DNA of 64,000 nt from PZPK01 sp963974595 (GCA_963974595.1 CAXBDA010000007.1:1-64000); one strand, 5' to 3'. Numbered from the stretch's first letter, positions 26,081-35,713 are shown. A program made the numbers and translations. The notes: generated by a model not told the origin, from the sequence alone.

Positions 26081-27309
26081 CGATGAAACCTCAAGTGCCT
26101 TTTCAGGGTGTAGACACTCAAATGCTAGTGGTTACCTGTCTTTTACTGGTGACAGGGCTAATTATGATTGCTTCTGCTTCTATTGATATTGCGGAAGCAA
26201 GAAGTGGTAATGCATTTCATTATGTGACGCGTCATGGGATTTTCATCGCTTTGGGCCTCATTGCTGCTTTATTTGTATATCAATTGCCACCGATGTGGTG
26301 GCAAAAATCAGGTTGGATGGCACTCAGTGCCGCCTTGTTCTTATTAACTTTAGTGCTTATTCCCGGAATCGGTAAAGAGGTAAATGGCAGTATTCGCTGG
26401 ATTAGTTTTGGCAGTTTAAATCTACAGCCTTCAGAGATTGCTAAATTATTATTAGTTGCCTATTTAGCCGGGTATTTAGTGAGAAGAAGAGGGGAAGTTA
26501 TCGCATCTTGGTGGGGGTTTGCTAAACCCATGATTGTCTTGTTTATCGTGGCTTTGTTGTTACTCGCTGAACCAGATTTTGGTGCCACCGTTGTTATTGG
26601 AAGTGCCTTTTTAGGGATGATTTTTTTAAGTGGCGCAAAAATAGGCCAGTTTATTTTGTTGATTATTGCTTGCCTTATTTCGGTTGTGTTGCTTGTTATA
26701 TCTCAGCCATACAGGTTAAAACGCTTAACAGGCTACACAGATCCCTGGGCCGATCAGTACGCATCGGGTTATCAGTTAACTCAGTCGCTGATTGCATTTG
26801 GTCGTGGTGACATAGCTGGTGTAGGGCTAGGGAATAGTATACAAAAGCAATTTTATTTACCAGAGGCACATACTGACTTTGTATTTGCGATTTTGGCAGA
26901 AGAATTTGGTTTAATCGGGACGTTAATAGTTATTGTTCTTTTTGCGTTATTAGTTTATCGGATTTGTAGAACAGGTTTTATGGCAGAAAAAAAAGGTCAA
27001 TTATTTAATGCTTATTTTACTTATGGCATTGCGATTTTGCTGGGCGTTCAGGCTTTTATCAATATGGGTGTCAATATGGGTTTATTGCCAACTAAAGGTC
27101 TAACCCTGCCACTTGTTAGTTATGGTGGAAGTAGTTTGATCGTAAGTTGTATGTGTATTGGTATCGTTGCTCGTATTCAGAAACAAGTTTCCTTGTATGA
27201 ACCTGACCACGTTGAAACACCAAATGCTAAGCGAACCAATGATAAAATAAATAATTATAGCCAGATTTTGAATACTGATGGTCTTCCGCGAGGTGATTAT
27301 GCGCGATAA
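26077..27309 (+). CDS. ftsW: Septal peptidoglycan glycosyltransferase FtsW
   Basis: FtsW is the SEDS-family polymerase that works with FtsI at the septum. The 410-residue protein has about ten membrane spans. Family blocks are GIGKEVNGSIRWISFGSLNLQPSE split over the extracellular loop, EPDFGATVVI, the catalytic-loop region PEAHTDFVFAILAEEFGL and KGLTLPLVSYGGSSLI. It overlaps murD by four bases and murG by eleven. An ATG two codons later (26083) is an equal start candidate. Confidence 0.97.
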   Translation: MTMKPQVPFQGVDTQMLVVTCLLLVTGLIMIASASIDIAEARSGNAFHYVTRHGIFIALGLIAALFVYQLPPMWWQKSGWMALSAALFLLTLVLIPGIGKEVNGSIRWISFGSLNLQPSEIAKLLLVAYLAGYLVRRRGEVIASWWGFAKPMIVLFIVALLLLAEPDFGATVVIGSAFLGMIFLSGAKIGQFILLIIACLISVVLLVISQPYRLKRLTGYTDPWADQYASGYQLTQSLIAFGRGDIAGVGLGNSIQKQFYLPEAHTDFVFAILAEEFGLIGTLIVIVLFALLVYRICRTGFMAEKKGQLFNAYFTYGIAILLGVQAFINMGVNMGLLPTKGLTLPLVSYGGSSLIVSCMCIGIVARIQKQVSLYEPDHVETPNAKRTNDKINNYSQILNTDGLPRGDYAR

Positions 27310-28378
27310 GACTTTTCTAATTATGGCGGGTGGAACCGGTGGGCATGTCTTTCCTGCATTGGCAGTTGCGCATTCTTTAGTGGGGCGCCACGACAAAGTA
27401 GCTTGGCTAGGCTCTAAGGGTGGCATGGAAGAAGGGATTGTCAAAAAAGCAAACATTCCATTTTTTGGCATTAAGGTAAAGGGCGTAAGAGGTAAAGGGC
27501 GCTTAAGCCAACTATTTGCACCATTTAAAATTATATCTGCTGTGTTTCAGGCCTTCACAGTATTGCGTAAAGTCCAGCCTGATGCTGTTTTGGGTATGGG
27601 TGGTTTTGCTTCTGGGCCAGGCGGTTTAGCAGCTCGAATGTTAGGTATTCCTTTGGTTATTCATGAGCAAAATGCTGTTGCCGGGATGACAAACAAAATA
27701 TTAGCCAAGTTTGCAACCACAGTGATGACTGCTTTTCCTCAGCCCTTTTCAAATAAAGTCGACTGTAAAATGGTGGGTAACCCATTAAGGTCAGATATTG
27801 CCCGCCTTTATTACGAGCGGGATATAACTAAAAAAGATCAGTCAGTGAATTTGTTAATTTTGGGTGGAAGTCTTGGAGCGCAAAGCCTCAATGACGTCTT
27901 GCCTCAGGCTCTTGGTTTATTAGACGAAAATTTAAGACCATTTATTTGGCATCAAACGGGTAAAAATAAATCTGAAGCTGTTAACCGTGCTTACAGCAAA
28001 TTTAAGATAGAGGTGAATGTTTCAGAGTTTATTGAGGATATGGCGCAAGCATACAAATGGGCCGATTTTGTTATTTGTCGCGCAGGTGCACTGACAATTT
28101 CAGAGTTATGTGTTGCGGGTTTAGGTGCAATTCTTATCCCGTATCCTCATGCAGTTGATGACCATCAAGCAAAAAATGCCAATTTTTTAGTGGAAGGTGG
28201 AGCGGCGTGGTTACTCGCTCAGAAAGATCTCACACCCAGTGTGTTGGCAGAAGTATTACAACCCCTTTTAGCTAAGCGAGAACGAATGAATATATTATCG
28301 CAAGCGGCATATAAACTAGCTCAAGTAGATGCGACTGAGAGTGTTGCAAATGAATGCAGGAGAGTGACTTATGCCTAG
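27299..28378 (+). CDS. murG: UDP-GlcNAc:lipid I N-acetylglucosaminyltransferase
   Basis: MurG converts lipid I to lipid II on the inner face of the membrane. The 359 residues show the GT-B signature GGTGGHVFPALAVA, the GMGGFASGPGGLAAR block, IHEQNAVAGMTNK, GGSLGAQSLND and the donor-site CRAGALTISEL. I start at the ATG at 27299, with GAGG five bases upstream. The earlier GTG at 27278 lies in ftsW with no site of its own. Its end overlaps murC by eight bases. Confidence 0.97.
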   Translation: MRDKTFLIMAGGTGGHVFPALAVAHSLVGRHDKVAWLGSKGGMEEGIVKKANIPFFGIKVKGVRGKGRLSQLFAPFKIISAVFQAFTVLRKVQPDAVLGMGGFASGPGGLAARMLGIPLVIHEQNAVAGMTNKILAKFATTVMTAFPQPFSNKVDCKMVGNPLRSDIARLYYERDITKKDQSVNLLILGGSLGAQSLNDVLPQALGLLDENLRPFIWHQTGKNKSEAVNRAYSKFKIEVNVSEFIEDMAQAYKWADFVICRAGALTISELCVAGLGAILIPYPHAVDDHQAKNANFLVEGGAAWLLAQKDLTPSVLAEVLQPLLAKRERMNILSQAAYKLAQVDATESVANECRRVTYA

Positions 28379-29885
28379 ATCTGCAAAGCCAGGAATACAG
28401 AAATTAAAGCATGCGGGCAGCATGTTGAGTGATATACCTGAAATGCGACGTATCAGCCAGATTCATTTTATTGGTATCGGTGGCGCAGGTATGTGCGGTA
28501 TCGCAGAGGTTTTAATTAACCAGGGTTATCGAGTATCCGGTTCAGATTTGCATGAAACAGCTGTCACCAAGCGTTTAGAGCAATTCGGGGCTAAGATTTA
28601 TTTTTCTCATGAAGCATCAAATGTCAATACTGCTGATGTGGTGGTTGTATCTTCGGCAATTAACGAGCAAAACCCTGAAATAGTTGAGGCAAGAGCGAAG
28701 CGTGTTCCCATTGTGCCAAGAGCTGAAATGCTTGCCGAAATTATGCGCTTTCGACATGGGATTGCTATTGCTGGGACGCATGGAAAAACCACCACAACAA
28801 GCTTAATTGCATCTGTTTTAGCCGAAGCAGGTCTTGATCCTACTTATGTCATTGGTGGTCGATTAAATCGGGCGGGAACCAATGCTAGTTTAGGGGGCTC
28901 TAGGTATATTGTGGCTGAAGCTGATGAGAGTGATGCCTCATTTTTGCACTTAACACCAATGATATCGGTTGTTACGAATATTGAAGCAGATCATATGCAT
29001 ACCTATGGTGGTGACTTCTCGAAGTTGAAACAAACATTCATCGACTTTTTGCACAACCTGCCATTTTACGGTGCAGCGGTTATGTGCGTAGATGATCCGG
29101 TTATTCGAGAAATTATTCCTTTCATCTCTAGAGCTGTATTGACCTATGGGGTTAGTGAAGATGCGGATTATCGAGCAATCGATATACAGCAGTCAGGTAT
29201 GAAAAATCACTTTATCGCTAAAAGGCCGGGGGGGTTAGCTGATCTTGATATCTGCTTAAGCATGCCCGGGCAGCATAATGTTTTGAATGCACTCGCTACG
29301 ATTGCTGTTGCCAGTGATGAAGGTGTTGATGACGGTGCTATTCAAAGGGCCTTAGAAGAGTTTCAAGGTGTAGGGCGTCGCTTTCAGGTTTATGGCGATT
29401 ATAGCTTGCCTGGTGATGGAAAAAGTAAGTCAAAACACAGCGTCATGTTAGTGGATGATTATGGACACCACCCAACTGAAGTTGAAGCGACAGTTAAAGC
29501 GATTCGAGCCGGTTGGCCAGAAAAACGTTTAGTGATGATATTTCAACCTCATCGTTACAGCAGAACAAATGACTTATACGAAGACTTTGTGAAGGTGTTA
29601 GCTGAAGTTGATGTGCTATTGATTATGGATGTTTATGCTGCGGGCGAAAAAGCCATACCAGGTGCAGATAGCCGTGCGCTTTGTCGAAGTATTCGGCAGC
29701 GCAGCGCAATGGAACCGATTTTTATTGAATCAGGCACATCACTTGCTGCTGTCACAAACAATATACAAGACGTTCTTGTAAATGTGCTGCAAGACGGTGA
29801 TTTATTATTAACACAAGGGGCGGGTAATGTCGGACAGATTGCCGTTGCTTTGGCTGAAAGTAACTTAGGGTTTGCTAAGAGATGA
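28371..29885 (+). CDS. murC: UDP-N-acetylmuramate:L-alanine ligase
   Basis: MurC adds L-alanine to UDP-MurNAc, the first step of stem-peptide synthesis. The 504 residues include IHFIGIGGAGMCGIAEVL, the ATP loop AGTHGKTTTTSLIA, EADESDASFL and MLVDDYGHHPTEVEAT. AGGAG eight bases before the ATG supports the start at 28371, inside the murG end. About 27 residues precede the Rossmann strand, slightly longer than in E. coli. A G7 run occurs at 29228-29234. The stop overlaps ddlB (ATGA). Confidence 0.97.
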   Translation: MPRSAKPGIQKLKHAGSMLSDIPEMRRISQIHFIGIGGAGMCGIAEVLINQGYRVSGSDLHETAVTKRLEQFGAKIYFSHEASNVNTADVVVVSSAINEQNPEIVEARAKRVPIVPRAEMLAEIMRFRHGIAIAGTHGKTTTTSLIASVLAEAGLDPTYVIGGRLNRAGTNASLGGSRYIVAEADESDASFLHLTPMISVVTNIEADHMHTYGGDFSKLKQTFIDFLHNLPFYGAAVMCVDDPVIREIIPFISRAVLTYGVSEDADYRAIDIQQSGMKNHFIAKRPGGLADLDICLSMPGQHNVLNALATIAVASDEGVDDGAIQRALEEFQGVGRRFQVYGDYSLPGDGKSKSKHSVMLVDDYGHHPTEVEATVKAIRAGWPEKRLVMIFQPHRYSRTNDLYEDFVKVLAEVDVLLIMDVYAAGEKAIPGADSRALCRSIRQRSAMEPIFIESGTSLAAVTNNIQDVLVNVLQDGDLLLTQGAGNVGQIAVALAESNLGFAKR

Positions 29886-30808
29886 AACAAAGTGTTCAGG
29901 CGTTGGGTCGAGTTGCTGTACTGATGGGGGGTTGTTCCGCAGAGCGAGAGGTCTCTCTCAAAAGTGGTCAGGCCGTCTTGGACAGCTTGCTTCGCTCTGG
30001 TGTGGATGTCATTGGTATTGATTTCAAAGGTGATATCCAAAGTATTATTCAGGCTCTACCACTTGACCGTATATTTTTGGCGCTTCATGGCAGAGGTGGA
30101 GAAGACGGAACAATACAAGGCGTACTTGAAGCTTTAGGCATCCCTTATACCGGCAGCGGAGTAATGGGGTCAGCCATTGCCATGGATAAAACACGTACTA
30201 AATACTTATGGCAGGGTATGAATTTACCTACACCCAAGTTTAGTTATGTTGAAAGTAAAGACTCCACACTATTGACGCAATTAGTTTCTTTAATCGGCTT
30301 CCCTTTAGCGGTTAAACCTTCGCGTGAAGGCTCATCGATTGGCGTTTTCAAAGTGCATAACCAGACGCAATTAGAAAGTGCAGTTGATGTGGCTTTAGAA
30401 ATGGATGAGCAAGTATTACTAGAGCAATGGATTGAAGGTAGTGAATTTACCATTAGCCTATTGAATGGCTCAGCTATGCCTGTTATCGGTCTGAAGACCG
30501 ACCATGCGTTTTATGATTATGAAGCTAAGTATGAATCGGATAATACCCAATACTTGTTGCCTAGTGGTTTGAGTCAGTCTGATGAAGAAAGTCTCGGCCA
30601 TTTGTCAGAAAGGGCGTTTCATGCATTAGGCTGTTCTGGTTGGGGGCGAGTTGATGTGATGAGAGATGCGCGTGGACAGTTCTGGTTGCTTGAGGTGAAT
30701 ACGATTCCTGGCATGACCAGCCATAGTTTGGTTCCTATGGCTGCCAAAGCTCAGGGTATGAGTTTTGATGAGCTGGTTCTTTCAATTTTAGAGCAAGTGA
30801 AAGGATAA
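29882..30808 (+). CDS. ddlB: D-alanine:D-alanine ligase
   Basis: Ddl makes the D-Ala-D-Ala dipeptide used by MurF. The 308-residue ATP-grasp enzyme matches DdlB length. It shows VLMGGCSAEREVSLKSG, LHGRGGEDGTIQGVLE, AVKPSREGSSIGVFKV and LLEVNTIPGMTSHSLVP. It overlaps murC by four bases, and its stop is four bases before ftsQ. Confidence 0.98.
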   Translation: MKQSVQALGRVAVLMGGCSAEREVSLKSGQAVLDSLLRSGVDVIGIDFKGDIQSIIQALPLDRIFLALHGRGGEDGTIQGVLEALGIPYTGSGVMGSAIAMDKTRTKYLWQGMNLPTPKFSYVESKDSTLLTQLVSLIGFPLAVKPSREGSSIGVFKVHNQTQLESAVDVALEMDEQVLLEQWIEGSEFTISLLNGSAMPVIGLKTDHAFYDYEAKYESDNTQYLLPSGLSQSDEESLGHLSERAFHALGCSGWGRVDVMRDARGQFWLLEVNTIPGMTSHSLVPMAAKAQGMSFDELVLSILEQVKG

Positions 30809-30812
30809 ATAA

Positions 30813-31625
30813 GTGAGAGCAGAAACAGCATCCAAAATGGTTATTCCTAATGTTGAGGAGCTTGCTCGAAAGCATTTCATGCGCATATTCAAGCGAAGCG
30901 TATTAGTTTTGGTGTTGCTATTAACGTTTATTGTACTGATTGGTGAAAGACAAAAATTGGTTTTATTAATTGATCATCCAATAGATAAAATGAGCGTTGC
31001 TGGAGAATTTAAATATCAAAGCCCTGAAGGATTAAAGCGTCATATAAGCCATTTTATCGGTCAAGGCTTTTTAAGTGCAGATTTAGAGGATATGAAACGT
31101 TATATCGAATCACTCCCTTGGGTGTATCAAGCAACCGTTTCTAGAGTATGGCCAGGTGAAATTAAAGTAAGGGTTGAAGAGCAGGTTGCCGTGAGCTACT
31201 GGAATTCTTCAGGATTTATAAATGAAGGCGGTGAATTGTTTGTCCCTAATGAGGTGACTCACAACTTACAACTACCCATGCTTCGCTATGTAAATTCAAG
31301 TAATGATGTTGAGCGTTTGGGAATGTACCAGTTGTTTAATTACATTCAAAAAGAGTTATCGGTGTTTGAGCTAAAAGCAACGATCTTAGAGCAAGAGGCT
31401 CGGGGTACATGGGAGCTAACGCTTTCGAATGGAATTGGTGTTGTTTTAGGTCATGTTGATCAAAGCGCCGATGGTAGAAAAGCCTTGGACGATAAACTAG
31501 AAAGAGTTGGTAAATTACTGAGCAGCAAAAGTGATTTATCACCTGAAAAAATAAATAAATTAGATACGCGGTACCCAAATGGAATCGCGGTGCAATGGAT
31601 TAGCAATATAGATCCTGATGAATAA
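30813..31625 (+). CDS. ftsQ: Cell division protein FtsQ
   Basis: FtsQ is a bitopic divisome protein that recruits FtsL and FtsB. The 270 residues contain a short cytoplasmic part, one membrane span (about 29-43) and a POTRA domain (SVAGEFKYQSPEGLKRHISHFIG split over its first strand and helix). The FtsQ beta domain follows, with LPWVYQATVSRVWPGEIKVRVEEQVAVSYWN. The start is GTG with AAGGA eight bases upstream. Confidence 0.96.
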   Translation: MRAETASKMVIPNVEELARKHFMRIFKRSVLVLVLLLTFIVLIGERQKLVLLIDHPIDKMSVAGEFKYQSPEGLKRHISHFIGQGFLSADLEDMKRYIESLPWVYQATVSRVWPGEIKVRVEEQVAVSYWNSSGFINEGGELFVPNEVTHNLQLPMLRYVNSSNDVERLGMYQLFNYIQKELSVFELKATILEQEARGTWELTLSNGIGVVLGHVDQSADGRKALDDKLERVGKLLSSKSDLSPEKINKLDTRYPNGIAVQWISNIDPDE

Positions 31626-31672
31626 AAAACGAATTGTTTAAACGACTAGAAAAGTAACTTAGGAATACCGCA

Positions 31673-32908
31673 ATGGCTGGCTCAGCAGAAAATGAATTAA
31701 CCGTAGGTTTAGATATTGGTACCTCTAAAATTGTTGCCATTGTTGGCAAGAAAAATACTGAAGGCTTGGTCGAAATAGTGGGTATTGGCTCGCACCCTTC
31801 AAGAGGTCTGAAGCGAGGGGTAGTTGTCAATATTGAAACCACGGTAAATGCTATTCAGCGTGCTATTGAAGAAGCTGAACTGATGGCCGGTTGTCAGATT
31901 CACTCAGTCTATGCTGGTATAGCAGGTAGTCATATCAGGAGTATGAATTCTCACGGTATTGTGGCGGTTAGAGATAGAGAGGTTGTTCAAGCGGATATAG
32001 ATCGGGTGATTGATGCGGCTCAGGCTGTTGCCATACCGGCTGACCAAAAAGTTTTGCATATTTTACCGCAAGAATATGTGATTGATAATCAGGAGGGGAT
32101 CAAAGAGCCTTTAGGGATGTCTGGCGTTAGATTAGAGGCAAAAGTACACCTTGTGACATGCGCCGTAAATGCTGCTCAGAATATAGAGAAGTGTGTTCAA
32201 AAGTGTGATTTAGATGTAGATGACATTATTTTGGAGCAGCTAGCCTCAAGTTATGCCGTGTTGACCGAAGATGAAAAAGAATTAGGGGTTTGCATGGTCG
32301 ATATTGGTGGTGGAACGACCGATATGGCTATTTTTACAGGTGGTGCTATTCGCCATACAGCGGTCATACCGATTGCTGGTGATCAAGTGACGAATGATAT
32401 TGCGATGGCACTAAGAACGCCAACGCAAAATGCGGAAGAAATCAAAATTAAATACGCATGTGCATTGACTCAATTAGCTGGTGCAGATGAAACAATAAAG
32501 GTGCCTAGTGTCGGCGATCGGCCACCAAGAGACTTGTCTAGGCAAGCTTTGGCGGAAGTTGTAGAGCCACGATATGAAGAATTATTTACATTAATTCAGT
32601 CTGAATTAAGACGAAGTGGCTTTGAAGATGTTATCGCCGCGGGAATTGTTTTGACGGGGGGGACATCCAAAATGGAAGGTGTTGTCGAATTAGCAGAAGA
32701 AATATTTCATATGCCTGTGCGTTTGGCCTCCCCGCAGGGAGTCTCAGGCTTGGCAGATGTAGTCAATAACCCAATGTATGCAACAGGCGTTGGCTTATTA
32801 ATGTATGGATTAAAGCAAAGAACAACGGATAGTTTGCCTATGATGCGCCCTGGTGGGGGTGACAGTGTTATACAAAAAATAAAAACATGGTTTACCGGTA
32901 ATTTTTAA
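31673..32908 (+). CDS. ftsA: Cell division protein FtsA
   Basis: FtsA is the actin-like protein that tethers FtsZ to the membrane and signals to the septal synthases. The 411 residues hold the ATPase blocks VGLDIGTSKIVAIVG, MVDIGGGTTDMAIF and IVLTGGTSKMEGV. The 1C subdomain typical of FtsA lies around residues 85-160. The last residues (VIQKIKTWFTGNF) form the amphipathic membrane-targeting helix. It lies 47 bases after ftsQ. Confidence 0.98.
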   Translation: MAGSAENELTVGLDIGTSKIVAIVGKKNTEGLVEIVGIGSHPSRGLKRGVVVNIETTVNAIQRAIEEAELMAGCQIHSVYAGIAGSHIRSMNSHGIVAVRDREVVQADIDRVIDAAQAVAIPADQKVLHILPQEYVIDNQEGIKEPLGMSGVRLEAKVHLVTCAVNAAQNIEKCVQKCDLDVDDIILEQLASSYAVLTEDEKELGVCMVDIGGGTTDMAIFTGGAIRHTAVIPIAGDQVTNDIAMALRTPTQNAEEIKIKYACALTQLAGADETIKVPSVGDRPPRDLSRQALAEVVEPRYEELFTLIQSELRRSGFEDVIAAGIVLTGGTSKMEGVVELAEEIFHMPVRLASPQGVSGLADVVNNPMYATGVGLLMYGLKQRTTDSLPMMRPGGGDSVIQKIKTWFTGNF

Positions 32909-32975
32909 GAAAAACGAAAGAAATTAACTTAGCAGCAACTAGCAGATTGAAAATTATAAAATTAGGAGAAGGGTA

Positions 32976-34142
32976 ATGTTTGAGCTTGTTGAAAACGTCT
33001 CACAAAACGCAGTCATTAAAGTCGTCGGAGTTGGTGGTGGTGGCGGCAACGCTGTTCGTCATATGCTTGCTGGTGACGTCGAAGGTGTTGACTTTATTTG
33101 TGCGAACACAGACTCCCAGGCGCTAAAAGATTTAGAAAACAAAGCGGTTATTCAGTTAGGTAGCACCATTACTAAAGGCTTAGGGGCTGGTGCAAATCCT
33201 GAAATAGGTAGGCAGGCGGCTTTAGAAGATAGAGAACGCATTGCGGAAAGTCTCCGTGGCGCAGATATGGTCTTTATTACTGCAGGCATGGGCGGCGGTA
33301 CAGGTACGGGCGGTGCACCTATTGTTGCAGAAGTCGCGCGTGAATTAGGTATTCTTACCGTTGCCGTCGTCACAAAGCCTTTCCCATTTGAAGGCGGGAA
33401 ACGTATGAAGATCGCAGATGCAGGTCTAGCAGAGCTTGCAGAAAATGTTGATTCATTAATTACTATTCCAAATGAAAAATTACTGTCAGTGCTTGGTAAA
33501 AATACCACCTTGTTAGATGCATTTGGTGCCGCGAACGATGTATTGCAAGGTGCGGTTCAAGGCATTGCTGATTTAATTATTCGTCCAGGCATGATCAACG
33601 TCGACTTTGCAGATGTTAAGACAGTGATGTCTGAAATGGGTATGGCGATGATGGGAACAGGTTCCGCTAGTGGTGAAAATCGTGCTAGAGAAGCAGCAGA
33701 AGCCGCTATTCGTAGCCCATTGCTAGAAGATGTGAACCTTCAGGGTGCTAGAGGTATCTTAGTTAATATCACAGCAGGCGTAGACCTTAATCTAGGAGAG
33801 TTCTCTGAGGTAGGCAGTATTATTGAGGAGTTTGCTTCTGATTCAGCGACAGTCGTCGTAGGAACTGTTATTGATCCTGACATGACCGATGAGCTTAAAG
33901 TGACGGTTGTTGCGACAGGCCTTTCAGCGACCATGGAAAAGCCCGTTAAAGTTGTTGATAATACGCCAAAGATGGCTGATGGAACGACTGACTATAACCA
34001 GCTGGATAGACCGGCTATTATTCGACGTCGGCCGAATGTTGATCGAGTAGGCAGTGCTGCTCTAGATACAAAACGTTCTGATAGTCAGCCAAGCGTGGAT
34101 TATTTAGATATCCCTGCTTTTTTGCGTCGACAGGCAGATTAA
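32976..34142 (+). CDS. ftsZ: Cell division protein FtsZ
   Basis: FtsZ is the tubulin-like GTPase that forms the division ring. The 388 residues show VGVGGGGGNAV, the tubulin signature GMGGGTGTGGAP and the T7 loop NVDFADVKTVM. A disordered linker precedes the conserved C-terminal peptide DYLDIPAFLRRQAD, which binds FtsA and ZipA. A strong ribosome binding site (AGGAGAAGGG) precedes the ATG, in keeping with the high FtsZ level needed. Confidence 0.99.
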   Translation: MFELVENVSQNAVIKVVGVGGGGGNAVRHMLAGDVEGVDFICANTDSQALKDLENKAVIQLGSTITKGLGAGANPEIGRQAALEDRERIAESLRGADMVFITAGMGGGTGTGGAPIVAEVARELGILTVAVVTKPFPFEGGKRMKIADAGLAELAENVDSLITIPNEKLLSVLGKNTTLLDAFGAANDVLQGAVQGIADLIIRPGMINVDFADVKTVMSEMGMAMMGTGSASGENRAREAAEAAIRSPLLEDVNLQGARGILVNITAGVDLNLGEFSEVGSIIEEFASDSATVVVGTVIDPDMTDELKVTVVATGLSATMEKPVKVVDNTPKMADGTTDYNQLDRPAIIRRRPNVDRVGSAALDTKRSDSQPSVDYLDIPAFLRRQAD

Positions 34143-34164
34143 ACACGATAAAGCGTTATATATT

Positions 34165-34185
34165 AAGCTGTAATTATTACAGCTT
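34165..34185. repeat. Near-perfect palindrome between ftsZ and lpxC
   Basis: AAGCTGTAAT and ATTACAGCTT are exact reverse complements around one T. Read as RNA this gives a stem of about eight base pairs. No T run follows, so it is not a standard terminator. It may be a partial terminator, a processing stem or an operator between the dcw operon and lpxC. Confidence 0.7.
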
Positions 34186-34291
34186 GATGAATAAATGGTC
34201 TTTATCCTTGGGAAAATGTGCGTAGTCTGTTACTATGCGTTTGTTTTTTGACCAATTTTTTGCCGTTATAAAGGTTGATAGAAATCATATT

Positions 34292-35203
34292 ATGATTAAA
34301 CAGCGTACTTTAAAGAATACAATTCGCGCCACAGGTGTTGGCTTACATTCAGGTAAAAAGGTTTTACTCACCTTGAAACCTGCTCCAATAGACTCAGGGA
34401 TTGTGTTTTGTCGCACTGACTTATCCCCAGCGGTAGAAATACCTGCTCGGGCTGAAAATGTTGGTGAAACTTTGTTATCGACAACATTGGTGAAAGATGG
34501 TGTAAAAGTCGCCACGGTGGAACATTTATTATCTGCAATGGCTGGTTTAGGTATTGATAATTGCTTAGTCGAGCTTAGTGCTGAAGAATTACCTATTATG
34601 GATGGTAGTGCTGGGCCTTTTGTCTTTTTAATACAGTCTGCCGGTATCCAAGAGCAAGAAGCTGCTAAAAAATTCATTCAGATTACCAAAGAAGTGACGA
34701 TTGAGGAGGATGGAAAGAAAGCGACCTTTGTGCCTTTCAATGGCTTTAAAGTCGGCTTTTCTATTGACTTCGATCACCCTGTATTTCATCAAGGCAGTCA
34801 AGATGCAAGCATAGATTTCTCAAGTACTTCATTTGTAAAAGAAGTGAGTCGTGCTCGAACATTTGGTTTTATGCGTGACTTTGAAAGGCTTCAGTCTATG
34901 AATCTTGCCCAGGGTGGTAGTTTTGATAATGCCATTGTTGTTGATGACTACAAAGTGCTTAACGAAGATGGTCTTCGTTATGATGATGAATTTGTTAAGC
35001 ATAAAATTCTTGATGCTATCGGAGATTTATACTTACTAGGCAATAGCTTAATTGGTGAGTTTAAAGGTTATAAGTCAGGTCATGATTTGAATAATAAGCT
35101 GCTGCGTAAGCTTATTAAGCAAACCGACGCTTGGGAAGTTAAAACCTTCGAAGATGCAAGTACCGCCCCAATATCTTACATGAAACCAATTTTAGCTGCC
35201 TAA
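34292..35203 (+). CDS. lpxC: UDP-3-O-acyl-N-acetylglucosamine deacetylase
   Basis: LpxC is the zinc enzyme that catalyses the first committed step of lipid A synthesis. From the ATG at 34292 it has 303 residues, with MIKQRTLKNTIRATGVGLHS matching the family N-terminus. The zinc ligands lie in TVEHLLSA (near 78) and KHKILDAIGD (two ligands near 236-240). A longer frame from 34235 would add 19 residues with no family match. It ends the classic dcw cluster. Confidence 0.98.
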   Translation: MIKQRTLKNTIRATGVGLHSGKKVLLTLKPAPIDSGIVFCRTDLSPAVEIPARAENVGETLLSTTLVKDGVKVATVEHLLSAMAGLGIDNCLVELSAEELPIMDGSAGPFVFLIQSAGIQEQEAAKKFIQITKEVTIEEDGKKATFVPFNGFKVGFSIDFDHPVFHQGSQDASIDFSSTSFVKEVSRARTFGFMRDFERLQSMNLAQGGSFDNAIVVDDYKVLNEDGLRYDDEFVKHKILDAIGDLYLLGNSLIGEFKGYKSGHDLNNKLLRKLIKQTDAWEVKTFEDASTAPISYMKPILAA

Positions 35204-35236
35204 AGCAATTGTTTGGCTTGGCTGGCAGCTTAGATG

Positions 35237-35713
35237 CTAATGTTGATTGGCATGATTTGCTAATTTAGTTAAGATATTTCTTAAATCTTGGTCTTCAGTG
35301 TGCTCAGCTTCTTCTAAGAGAATCTGGGCATTTTTTTTGCTGATGCTTCTTTGAGGGGGGGGGAGCTTAGCTTTCTTTTTGTTTGTGTTGATATTTGGTC
35401 TGATTTTAATCTGGATTTTGCTTACCTTTTTGGGGGAGATAAGCGTATTTAGATTGCCGATGACTTGGTCTTGTACCAATCGAAACTTTGTCATCAGTTT
35501 TGCAGACGTGCAGGTTAATATTAGCGTGTTGTCTTGAAAATTATTGATTTTGAAATGGCCTCTATATAAATCCGGAAGGCATTGATCGAATAAAGTGTCG
35601 AAAGAGTGGTGAGTATTCGCTAACTTTAGCAAGCTTGCTATGCTAATAGATTTTTGGCTTAGCCTTTGTAGGCTAATTAAGGGTGCAAGAGGGTGTTTTT
35701 TTGGTTGGCGCAT
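35237..35713 (-). CDS. dciA: DUF721 family replicative helicase loader DciA
   Basis: DciA loads the DnaB replicative helicase in bacteria that lack DnaC or DnaI. The 158-residue protein has the DUF721 fold in its first 100 residues (LLKLANTHHSFDTLFDQCLP, then a beta pair with LILTCTSAKLMTKFRLVQDQVIGNL). A lysine/proline-rich linker and a helical tail follow. Its place between lpxC and an M23 peptidase-secA pair is the one seen in Pseudomonas. A G9 tract on the plus strand encodes the PPP of the linker. It is divergent from the peptidase gene. Confidence 0.85.
   Translation of the reverse strand: MRQPKKHPLAPLISLQRLSQKSISIASLLKLANTHHSFDTLFDQCLPDLYRGHFKINNFQDNTLILTCTSAKLMTKFRLVQDQVIGNLNTLISPKKVSKIQIKIRPNINTNKKKAKLPPPQRSISKKNAQILLEEAEHTEDQDLRNILTKLANHANQH
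35355..35363. repeat. G9 homopolymer inside dciA
   Basis: Nine G on the plus strand (nine C in the gene) encode Pro-Pro-Pro in the linker of DciA. A one-base slip would alter the last third of the protein. Confidence 0.9.

Noticed and set aside
33152..33508. A 118-codon minus-strand ORF opposite ftsZ
   Set aside because: It is an antisense reflection of the glycine-rich FtsZ core (Pro/Ala/Thr-rich product).
34310..34345. A TACAATTCGCGCC box like the rplM and ribA promoters
   Set aside because: It lies inside the start of the lpxC coding region and is explained by codons of the conserved N-terminus.
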